From: Chromera velia
Lineage: Eukaryota; Sar; Chromeraceae
DNA: 24,207 bases
Direction of reading: 5' to 3'
Assembly: GCA_018398765.1 (NCBI GenBank)
Contig: JAHBMJ010001302.1
Location: 6,055-30,261, forward strand
The stretch's first letter is position 1. Every line of letters starts with the position of its first letter. A program made the translations under genes and the position numbers. The notes beneath the pieces were generated by a model that searched no databases, was not told the origin of the DNA, and saw nothing but the letters and a program-made list of their open reading frames with translations. Positions 1-9,699 of this stretch are shown in pieces.

Positions 1-3000
1 GGGGGGGGGGGGGGGTGGAAGTGGGAGTTATTGGGAGAGGACGAGGCATTTGAGATACTGTGAACATCTTGAGGTGGCGGTTGTTGAGAGGCTGTTGATG
101 CATCAGATCCTGTGGATGAGCCTGATGCTCCCAGAGTCAAAGAAACTTTTCAGAGACTTTCACTTGGCTCAGTCCGAGTCTGCCAGACCTCAGTGTTCTC
201 TCGATTTGGAGGCTGGCTTGTTCACGGTCATGTTCTGCCATGAAGTTATTGAAGAGACTTACCTTTCGAAACCTCCTTCCGCACTTGACTTGGCAGTTGC
301 TCGAGATGCGGCTTCGCAACGGTGTCTGGCGATAGCGCGGAGGTGGAACGAGATTGGGCAGGGGGGGCAGATGAGGTTTGATACTCTGTATGAGAACATG
401 TCGGAGGTGTGGCAGCGTTGGGAGAAGGAGGGGGAGTCTGTAGAGAACGATACGACGACTCTGTTTGCCCGCCAGGGTCCCTGTGCACTCCTCGAGGTTC
501 CTTTGAAGACTGTCGCCTGGGTGGATGTGCGCTTTGGTGAGTTTACAGAGCTGCAGAAGGGGGCACAGACCCTGAGAAGGAGGATGTGCGGTGGGTTTTG
601 AGCACGAATTTGAAGAGTCATTGTATGCATGTTTTTTTTTTTTTAACGGATGTGATTCTCTTACTCTAACAAGCGCTGCAACGAGCCTTCTTTGAATGTC
701 CGTTCTGATGCCTCAGGATCGTTAGAGAAAGCAGTCCCTCTGATTTGTTCCTCGATGTATACCAGAAATGAAAGTGTTTGTTCGTGTTTGCCTGCTCCGC
801 TGTTGTCGTCTGCGTCCCCATCCATACAGCAGTCACTTCCACCCCATCCTCCCGTCCTTGCAGCGCACGTCCTCCGGGACGATCACTTCCCAGGGTCTCG
901 GGTTTCTGCGGGAAGCCCAGTGGAGAAGCCAAAGGAAGAGGAGGGTGCGGAAAAGGGCAAAACTGCCCTTCCTTTTCAGCCACCCGTTGACGCATCCCCC
1001 TCTGCATCCTCGTCTGCCCCTGAGAAGGAGCCCTCCCTCTCTGTGCAGCAACAGCAGAAGCAGAAGCCGGCAGACTATCCTACCCCTGTGCTTATCCCCA
1101 TGGATGCCATTGAAAATCGGACTTCCACTTCTTCTTCTTCCTCCAGCGCTGCTGCCCCCCCTGCCCCCAAGGAGTCGAGGAGAGGCATCACAGGGCCCAT
1201 CACTCGACTCGCCAAGAAAGGGAACGAAGGAGAGGGGGAGGGGGACCAAAAGAAAGGGAAAGAGAGAGAGGGAGCCAGCAAGAAGGGACAGGAAGCAGAA
1301 GGAGGCACTGCAGCACCTATCAATAGCAAGAAGACACAAACCGCTTCGTCCTCCAGCACCAAACCCCCCACTGCGGCTGCCCCTGGTGACACCTCGACTT
1401 CCCTATCAATCTCCGCAGGTTCCACCAACATTTCCCTCGCCCTCTCCTCTGCATCTCTTCAGAAGTCCGCAGGAGACACCAAGGAGAAAGAAGGCATTCC
1501 CCCTCTAGCCCTCCCCAGGCCGACTGCCAAATCGAGGGGACTCGGTTTCTTGACGTCAGGCCCAAATGAGCAGCAGACAACACGAGGGAAGGAAGCGCCC
1601 ACCCACACCAGTCCGTCTCCTTCTCTTGACTACACACCGCCCACCCAGCCAAAACTCGACTCGGCCTCCACCACCTCGAAACGCCCCCCTGTGTCTCCAT
1701 CTCCGTCTCCGTCTCTCTCTGCTGCTGCGGAGAAAGGCAGACAGCTTCCCACTCCTGCACGTTCGCCTTCCCCGTCCCAATCGAGTGATACGATCAAGAC
1801 AAGCAACGTGGCCCTGTCTGCGTACATGGAGAAGATCAAAAGAATGACAGAGATCGCCCCCCCCAAGAAGGACCCCAGTCCGACCTTCTCTCCTCAGCAG
1901 GCGACCCACGCAGGCTCACCCTCGTTGTCGTTCCCTTTGGAGAAGCCTGGGGAGACAGCTGCGAGGATTTCTGCCGCGGCGGTTGCATCCCGTGAGGGTG
2001 GGAAGGGGAAGAGTGAAGAATCACCCCTGGTGGCATATTTCCAGACGTTGAAGGAAAAGTTTGGCCTGTCGGTGCAATCGGAGACAGCACACACGTCTCT
2101 GCCTGACGAAAGAGCAAAGGAGACGTTGGAGACAAAGGGGGTGACTGATAAGGTTGTAGAGAAGGGGAAGGGGGGGGATAGAGTTCAAGTGGGGGTGGGG
2201 ATGAAGGGTGAGATTTCGGAGCAAGCGGATTTGGCAGCAGGTGGTGAACGAGGACGTGTGCAGAGGCCAACGCCGCCCCCTCTAGTGACAGATAAGCGAC
2301 ACACCACACCAACTTATCCGACGAGCGTTTTAGGTTCTGCGTCCTCTCTGCCCATTACTGATCAGAACGCCGAGGGGGTCCAATACCCCCCGAAAGAGAA
2401 AGAGAGAGAAGGGGTGTCGGTGGGAGCCACTGTGGCGACAGAGGGGTCTGAGTACGCATCCATGAGGGAGCTGCTAGCAAAGTTCGGTAAGGACCTCTCA
2501 CCCCCGCAGCCTGACTCAACAGCATGGGGGCAACAAATGCACCCCCCTCAGGATGATGTGATTGATTTGGATTCTGGAGGTTCGGTGCCAGATGGGGAGA
2601 GGGGGGGGCACGTTCAGAGTCTAGAGGAGGGGAGGGAGGGGGAGGAGGGAGGTTCGGGCTCTGCTGCCTGGCAGGGGCTGTTTGATTGGGACAGAAAAGC
2701 TGACGGGGATCTGGGAGGATCGGCCTCACCGTTACAGAGGGAGAGTGGGATGGAGGGGTTAGAGAGCGTGTCGCCTTTCGGAGAGGGGTTTCAGACACCT
2801 GAGAAAACAGAAGGGGGGGTGTCAGGGGTGTCAGGGAGAGGTTGGCCGACAGAAGAAGAGATGGGAGAGTCAGCCAGAGAGGGAGGGGATTTATTTGAAG
2901 AGAGAGAGGCTCCGTCAAATTGTGCTGCAGGAATGTCAGAGGAGGATTCAGTGGCACATGAGATCTCACCCCGTGAGAGGGAGATGAGTTATCTGAGAGA

Positions 3001-3505
3001 TCCCGTGTCGGGTGGGGACAAGGGGTTGCCCCCCCAGCTTCGGACCCCGCCTCCTCCCTTAGGCTCTGTTGAGGAGGAGGAGGAGGAGCCGCGGGGGTTT
3101 TTGGCCTCTCCGAAAGTGCCGGAAAGGGAGGGGACTCCTCTGTCAGTGTCTGACCTAACCGCTCTGCTTGCTCAGAGGGAGGCGAGGTCGCCTCAGCAGG
3201 AAGAGGAGGGGCGCCGCACTCTTTTCAATCTGACCACTGGCCTGTTGGCTTCCGAATCCGTTCTTCCCCCTTTCAGAGAGGGCTGTCTGGGTCCTATTCC
3301 GGAGACCTCTGTGATCTCTGAACAGGATGATGAGGGCGTTGGTGAGGATGTGGGGGGCTCTGGGTTCCCTGAAGATGAGGGGGACGGGGAGGGTTTGCCC
3401 TTGTGTGGGAATTTGGAAGACTGGGAGTGCCACTCTGATGACGAAGAGGAGGACGTTGAAGAATGGAGAGAGGAGGTGGACTTTGGATGGAAGAGAATGG
3501 CCTGA
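1..3505 (+). CDS. Large Ser/Pro/Glu-rich, mostly disordered protein, 3' part of gene (two exons visible)
   Basis: I do not recognise the family. The reading frame is open from the left window edge, so the 5' end lies outside. I propose exons 1-536 and 717-3505, giving more than 1,100 residues and ending at TGA 3503-3505. The first exon (about 178 residues) has balanced, helix-like composition with many Leu, Glu and Trp and looks folded. The second exon is a 929-residue low-complexity tail: Ser/Pro/Lys-rich first, then Glu/Gly-rich, ending in a very acidic stretch with several Trp (EDWECHSDDEEEDVEEW). Within the tail are short islands that look helical, for example near 1808-1868, 2024-2073 and 2449-2507 (AYMEKIKRM, AYFQTLKEKFG, MRELLAKFG). 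A scaffold, nuclear or cytoskeletal adaptor would fit such a layout, but this is a guess. No membrane segment or signal peptide is seen. If the two open frames were separate genes, neither would have an ATG near its 5' end, which favours the spliced model. Confidence 0.7.
537..716 (+). other. Predicted intron joining the two exons of the large protein gene
   Basis: The donor is TTTG|GTGAGT (GT at 537) and the acceptor is CTGATGCCTCAG ending at 716. The upstream exon ends after codon position 1 and the downstream exon starts at codon position 2, so the frame is kept (codon GGA). A second donor, GTGGGT at 591, is in the same phase and would add 18 residues. The intron holds a 12-base T run near 633-644 and the stop codons that end the upstream frame (TGA 599-601) and precede the downstream frame (TGA 653-655). 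Confidence 0.6.
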
Positions 3506-3646
3506 GGTGGATCGAGGGATAAAGGCAGAGAAGAGAGGAGTCAAAGATTTAGCCAGACGGACTGAGGGAGCCGGGAGAGAGCTGAAGTTGATCGTACAGA
3601 AAATGGTGGGAGAAGATAAAATCATAAGTGAAGTTAGAGTAATTTG

Positions 3647-3652
3647 AATAAA
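3647..3652 (+). promoter_or_regulatory. Candidate polyadenylation signal AATAAA
   Basis: An exact AATAAA hexamer lies about 140 bases after the stop codon of the large protein gene, in AT-rich sequence with a following A run (about 3667-3676). Position and sequence fit a 3' end signal. Whether this organism uses AATAAA is unknown. Confidence 0.35.
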
Positions 3653-5066
<1,414 letters not shown>

Positions 5067-5223
5067 AATATATGTAGTTTTTATAATAATTGTTTTACAA
5101 TTATGAAATTAACAGACAAATTCTTAGACAACAATTTTAAAAAATAATATTTAACTAAACTGAGCAAACTTAAGTACGAGCTTAACTTAGGGCTAGTAAA
5201 TGCCGTGGGCGGTAAATACCGTT

Positions 5224-5320
5224 CACAACGCGGCAAAGCGCAAGATGTCAGGGGCGCTAAAATGGCGCCGCGAAATATATGGCCAGCCCGCCGTGGCCAT
5301 GCCAGGGGGCGCCAGATAAT
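5224..5320 (+). repeat. Inner inverted repeat, left arm
   Basis: Matches the reverse complement of 6301-6390. The best blocks are 5224-5256 with 6358-6390 (CGCGGCAAAGCGC against CGCGGTAAAGCGC, then a shared GTCAGGGGCG) and 5305-5317 with 6303-6316 (GGGGCGCCAGATA). The middle of the arm is more diverged. The arm starts only 17 bases inside the outer repeat. Confidence 0.75.
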
Positions 5321-5340
5321 TCCTGAGTCGCCCCTAGGAT

Positions 5341-5706
5341 AGGTCACAACTGCTTCCTCTGAGTGCACAGATCGATATCTTCCTAGCACACACGCAGCAG
5401 ACAAGTAGCAGACACTGTGAGCAATAGCCAGCAGGCAAGAATACGTTGGATAGCCATCCTGTTGATTTGACCTTCTGTCCCTTCTGAATCAGAGTGTTGC
5501 TGTCGCCGTCTCATACCTGCAGGTCGCAACTGCATGCTTCTTCTGAGTGTATATATTGATATCTTTCTAGCACACAAACAGCAGCCAAGTAGCAGACACT
5601 GCGTGCAACAGCCCAGCAGAAAGATATCGTGGGATAGCCGTCCTGTTGATTTGATCTTCTGTCCCTTCACAGTATTGCTCTAGGTGTTGCTGTCGCCGTC
5701 TTCAAC
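5341..5706 (+). repeat. Tandem duplication, two units of about 180 bp
   Basis: Unit 1 (5341-5520) and unit 2 (5521-5706) share, in order, AGGTC(A/G)CAACTGC, GATATCTT(C/T)CTAGCACACA, AAGTAGCAGACACTG, CCTGTTGATTTGA, CTTCTGTCCCTTC and GTTGCTGTCGCCGTCT. They are diverged by point changes and small indels, so the duplication is not recent. It ends directly upstream of the ATG at 5721 and could hold the promoter of the small candidate gene. Confidence 0.85.
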
Positions 5707-5720
5707 TTTGCATAAGCCTC

Positions 5721-6282
5721 ATGCCATCAAAATTGGAAGAGGCTATCAAGAGAAAGCGGCAGAGGAATACGGAGAGAAAACAAGAAAACCGGGCACAAAA
5801 TGCTTTGGATCGTGTGGCTATATTGGTGAGTTCACAAACAATTTTTGCCATCGTTGAGTGTTGCGTGCTTGCCTTTCCATATAAATATCATACAACACTG
5901 GACCTTCTCAACAATCTTCTGCTCTCTGTCTTCCATCTATTGTTGCAGGCAGACAAAGGAGAAGCACCTCCCAAGTCTGAACCTAAAGGATCATAACCTG
6001 TGGGAGTCCCTGGTGACCTTAAATATGATTCGGTGAGTTAACTGCTCTTCTGTGAAGTGTTTGCTTTTCTTTTTCTTCGCCGTTTACTGTGAGTTGACAA
6101 TTTTTTCCTTCCGTTCTGCCCCTTTTCCTTCCACTGTGCAGGTAGCTGCTACAAAAAATGAGTTTGCAAAGCGGAACTGGAAATTGTTGGGGCACTCGGA
6201 CGTGGTGAAACCAATGTCTGACTCTTCTTCATCTTCGTCAAGTTCATCAGCCCGGTCCTTTTCTTCCTCTTCGGCTGCATGA
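5721..6282 (+). CDS. Small intron-containing candidate gene inside the TTAA element
   Basis: Unrecognised family. Exon 1 (5721-5825) starts with ATG and encodes a highly basic helix-like N-terminus (EEAIKRKRQRNTERKQENRA). It ends at a textbook donor TTG|GTGAGT. The intron ends in TTGTTGCAG at 5948; a second AG four bases later (5952) gives another frame. Using 5948 the protein stops after 50 residues (TAA 5994-5996). Using 5952 it reads on (HLPSLNLKDHNLWESL) and can join exon 3 (6142-6282) in frame if a weaker donor GTGACC at 6013 is used, giving about 101 residues with a Ser-rich tail. The stronger donor GTGAGT at 6033 would instead bring a stop directly after the junction. The acceptor at 6141 has a good pyrimidine tract. 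The splice signals are convincing; the exact product is not. It could be a captured gene fragment or an element-encoded small basic protein. Confidence 0.4.
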
Positions 6283-6300
6283 CATGCAGCCAGCTGAATT

Positions 6301-6390
6301 AAATATCTGGCGCCCCTAGAGCGTCTTGCGCGAGACTTTTTCATGGCGATGCCACATCGCCCCTGACGTCTCGCGCTTTACCGCGTTATG
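6301..6390 (-). repeat. Inner inverted repeat, right arm
   Basis: Inverted partner of 5224-5320. It lies about 770 bases away from the right outer repeat (7158-7183), whereas on the left the two repeats are nearly adjacent. This asymmetry suggests that 6391-7157 was inserted into the right arm, or that two elements are nested. Confidence 0.75.
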
Positions 6391-7157
6391 TTATCGACAC
6401 TAAATGTATAAATGGCACTGATTGACAACGATATTTATGTTTTAATACAGTGCCGACATTTCCTAGTTTGCCTAGACCAATAGTGTTAATCTTTGACAAA
6501 AGTATACCAAAGTTGCCAAACTAGATGAACTGATCATCAAGAAGCCGCGACAATACCTGTTTGATTTTTTTAACGACTTTGGGGAGGCAATCGCTAGAGA
6601 GGCGACGCCTGTTTAGAACTACTCGTTCTCTATGCTGTTGAAGGACTAAGCATTCTCCGACCATGCCAGGGCAAACAGTTGATCAAGCTGCTCTGCTGGG
6701 ATTTTTATTGACACTTTCTGTTATTTTTCTGTCTAGTTTTCTGTATTACTGAAAAAAGGAGAGATGAATAGATTAAGTATACGATGGATGGATTGTACGA
6801 TGAAAGATGAAAATGGATCAATTAAAAGCTCACGATGAACTTTTTGATCAATCATGATTGTATATTGATACACACATACAGTATGAGACAGACATCTTGA
6901 TCGATCGAGCCGCATTGAAAATTGTATTAAAAAATTAATTCATGCACATGCATGCATGCACATTTAATACCAATTAACTGCATACCTATAAAAAACGCAC
7001 ACGCGCGCAAAAATAAACGCTTTTTGCGCACACGTTTTATGCGTCTAATCCATTGATATCTATATACTGCACACTAAATATCACTTTGGCTACAAAATGC
7101 TGTTTCAAATGCCGATGTCGGCACTAGAGGTGTTGCAAATGTCAACATTCGGCACTG
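6391..7157. other. AT-rich segment between right inner and right outer inverted repeats; no gene seen
   Basis: No convincing coding sequence. Copies of the element-end motif occur within it, for example GTGCCGACATTT near 6452 and AAATGCCGATGTCGGCAC near 7109, the latter a near-palindrome. Some of this stretch may therefore derive from ends of related elements. A CATGCATGCATGCAC run lies near 6946-6962. Confidence 0.4.
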
Positions 7158-7240
7158 ACGGCATTTACTAACCCTAGCTTAACTAGAATGATGATTAAGA
7201 GTTTTGTCATGCATGTTTAAGTACAATCATCTATGAACCA

Positions 7241-7500
7241 GGGCGATATGATATATCGGGATATGATGATATGAGAGGTGATATGAGTCTCATATCCGGT
7301 TCTACATTACTCATATCACGGATATGGGGATATGGAGCGATATGAGTATCTAATATGGGGATATGAGGCGTAATGAGGCGATATGGTCATATCTGATATA
7401 ATTTGATAGTACATATCTCGATGTGTTATATCTTTTCATATCGATATGGTCATATCTGTCTGTATATCTTCATATCTCTGATATGGTATAATTGTATAAC
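7241..7500. repeat. GATATG/CATATC hexamer cluster 1
   Basis: At least fifteen copies of GATATG or its complement CATATC in about 260 bases, irregularly spaced and in both orientations, so many pairs can fold into hairpins. It is not a simple microsatellite because the spacers vary. Related clusters lie at 9365-9590 and 11718-11812. Confidence 0.8.
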
Positions 7501-8380
7501 GTATACCCATGTATGGGGTGGCCGTGGTAGATATGGCCGGCCGACCTCCGCCAAGGGCGGCAGGCCCGCGCCGCTACCGCAGACGCGGCCGGCTGTGCCA
7601 CTGTGCATGGGCTTATGCGGAAACTAATTAAAACTTTCCGAGGCCGTGCACTCTTGAAATCCCAATCGCCTGCCAGTGATCTACCTCTATTAATTCTACC
7701 TCCGATCCTGTCTTGTTGCCTGTAGATGCCTGTAGCAGTACCAAGCAGAGTACGGATTGACAAAATGGCACCATTCTGCTTGCTTAGGCTCAGACAGATT
7801 ATGTCTGTAGCAGGATACAGTCTTGTAGCTCCGTTGATACACTTCGACGCGTTTGGCAGTTGTAGCCCAGAACACTTAGGAGGTGCCTCCTAAACAACAT
7901 CTCTTATAACAGTTTTCTCTAGGAGGCCGTAGAATCGATTCCCAACAATTTCTCTCAAGGCCTTTTGTCTGTTGTCATCCTCCAAAGGCAGCGGGATGAG
8001 TCTCTGGTGTGCCTGTTGGTTATGGGAGGGTGAAACGGGTTTGACATCTTGTTATGGAGCTAGGTTGTGGAGAAAAGGCATCTCTGGGTTACTGATCGAC
8101 CTCCAGCTCCCCTGGTAAGTGGTTGTGTCCTGCTGTTTCCCTCAAGGCAGGATTGTATGAATGTTGGGCAGTATTTCTGTGTGCTGGATGCAGGTTTGAG
8201 GCACTCTGGCATTTTTTATCGTCAAGACAGGCCCTCGTAGTGACAAAAAGAAGACTCCTCATCAGTTCCAGAGCGTAAACAGTGAGTGTATCCTCCCCCA
8301 ACTTGACGTTTCTCTTCTTTTTTCTCGCTCCCCATCCACATAAAAGTGAGGCAAATATTTTCCTTAGCGAGACCTTCTTT
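7501..8380. other. Intergenic; GC-rich island then no recognisable gene
   Basis: A GC-rich island (about 7515-7620, rich in GGCCGGCC-like words) stands out from AT-rich surroundings. The remaining stretch has only short open frames on both strands (such as 7470-7763 minus and 8089-8301 minus), none with recognisable domains or splice context. I see no gene I can defend. Confidence 0.4.
7876..7893. repeat. Perfect 8-bp inverted repeat with 2-base loop
   Basis: TTAGGAGG-TG-CCTCCTAA. The arm word TAGGAGG occurs again about 35 bases downstream. It could be a hairpin or a protein-binding dyad; there is no gene context to decide. Confidence 0.6.
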
Positions 8381-8760
8381 CCGTCCTTCCTTGAAAAGTT
8401 CTTTCCTTCCTTCCTTCCTTCAATCCTTCTTTACGTTTTTTCTTCTTTTTTTCTTTCCTTCCTTCTTTCTCTTTTCTTCTTCCTTTCCTCCTTTCTTCCT
8501 TCCTTCCTTCCTTCCTTCTCTTTTTCCTTCCTTCCTTCCTTCCTTTCGTGCTTCCTTCTTTCCTTCCTTCCTTCCTTCTTTCCTCCCTCCCTCCTTCTCT
8601 CCCTCCATTCCTTCCTTCCATGCTTCCTTCTTTCCTTCCTTTCTTCCTTCCTTCCCTTCTTTCCCTCACTAAGCTTCCTTCCTCTCTCCCTCCCTCCCTT
8701 CCTTCCTTCCTTCCTTCCTTTCTTTCTTTCTTTCTTTCTTTTTTTCTTACTTGCTTTTTT

Positions 8761-8802
<42 letters not shown>

Positions 8803-8826
8803 TGTTGTTTTCTTTCTTTCTTTCTT

Positions 8827-8867
<41 letters not shown>

Positions 8868-8935
8868 TTGTATCTTTGTCTCTCTCTCTCCTCTTCTCTT
8901 TTTCTCTCTCTTTTGCCTGTCTCTGCCTCTGTCGC
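8381..8935 (+). repeat. Compound polypyrimidine microsatellite (TTCC)n, (TTTC)n, (TC)n
   Basis: About 550 bases of almost pure C/T on the plus strand: imperfect TTCC units first, then TTTC, then two pure TC runs (about 8765-8795 and 8831-8861) separated by a short diverged piece. The long open frames on both strands here (all Ser/Phe/Leu/Pro or all Lys/Glu/Arg/Gly) are consequences of the repeat and are not genes. Confidence 0.95.
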
Positions 8936-8966
8936 AGCCTGGGGCTTCAATTTGCAGCCTGATTGT

Positions 8967-9064
8967 TGAAGAGATTAAACAAAACACTTTGAAAGAAGTG
9001 AAGAGGTGAAGAGTTTTGGAAGAGATTGAAGAGATTCAAAGTTGAAGAGATTGAAGAGATTCAT
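8967..9064 (+). repeat. Degenerate GAAGAGATT minisatellite
   Basis: Repeats of GAAGAGATT and variants (GAAGAGGTGAAGAGTTTTG, GAAGAGATTCAAAGTT) in tandem directly after the polypyrimidine tract, with purines now on the plus strand, so strand composition flips at about 8965. Confidence 0.75.
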
Positions 9065-9149
9065 TATCGCCGTGGGGCTCAGGCTCGAGCTTAGGTTGAC
9101 AGTGAAAGACTCGAAGAGGATTTATTTTGCTTTTCTGGTGGAGATGATA

Positions 9150-9345
9150 TCCCCTTTTCCTTCCTGTCCTTCCGACCGTTCCTTTCTTCCTTTTCCTTCC
9201 TTCCTTTCCCTTCCCTCCCCTTCCTTTCCGCTCCTTCCTTTCTTCATTTCCTTTCCTTTCCTTCCTTTTTCCCCTCCTTCCCCTTCTTCCTCATCATGTT
9301 TTCCTTCCTTTCTCTTCTCCATTTGTTGCCTTTCCTTCTCTTCTT
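9150..9345 (+). repeat. Second polypyrimidine tract, TTCC/CCTTT type
   Basis: Imperfect TTCC and TTTCC units, C/T-rich on the plus strand, about 200 bases. The same explanation applies to the open frames on both strands. Confidence 0.9.
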
Positions 9346-9364
9346 TCCTATACATTAATATATT

Positions 9365-9590
9365 CCTGATATGCATCGATATGTAGCGACATGGTATGAT
9401 ATGATAACGTTGATATGTTATATTGGCTCATATCGTATCATATCGTAGCTGATATCTAGCTTGCTATAGAGTATGAAATTAGAATTATATTTCAAATATG
9501 AACAGATATGTCATATCTAATATCCGTGATATGGGATATGAGTGGATATGAAGAGGTCCATATCACGGATATAAGATATATACTGACCAG
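9365..9590. repeat. GATATG/CATATC hexamer cluster 2
   Basis: Same hexamer family as cluster 1, again in both orientations and irregularly spaced, including the local dyad CCGTGATATGGGATATG...CATATCACGG. It is followed directly by GACCAGACTTGATTTGATTTGA (about 9585-9615). Confidence 0.8.
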
Positions 9591-9699
9591 ACTTGATTTG
9601 ATTTGATTTGATTTGAAGCAGAGCTTAACCTCAAATCAAATCTTAGGCCTAAAAAACTTTAATATGATAGGGCTTATTAAATGTACTTCAAATCTGACC

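Larger units (their letters stand above)
5182..7182. mobile_element. Candidate TTAA-flanked DNA transposon with terminal inverted repeats, about 2 kb
   Basis: The left end 5181-5206 and the right end 7158-7183 are inverted copies of each other over 26 bases with about four mismatches. The shared core is TAGTAAATGCCGT. TTAA stands at both outer edges (5182-5185 and 7179-7182), as expected for target duplications of piggyBac- or Kolobok-type elements. A TA duplication directly next to GGG..CCC (mariner-like) is the alternative reading. Inside are a second, longer inverted-repeat pair (5224-5320 with 6301-6390), a 180-bp tandem duplication and a small intron-containing candidate gene. No transposase is recognisable, so it would be non-autonomous. 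Confidence 0.55.

Noticed and set aside
50-601. Stand-alone 183-residue gene
   Set aside because: It begins at TTG, is open to the window edge and has an in-phase intron to the next frame, so it is better explained as an exon.
5182-7182. Mariner-type element with TA target duplication
   Set aside because: TA also stands next to GGG..CCC, but inverted similarity continues outward to TTAA, so TTAA ends fit better. Not excluded.
8282-8987. Long open frames on both strands (Ser/Phe/Leu-rich plus, Lys/Glu/Arg-rich minus)
   Set aside because: They are produced by TTCC, TTTC and TC microsatellites, which lack stop codons in every frame.
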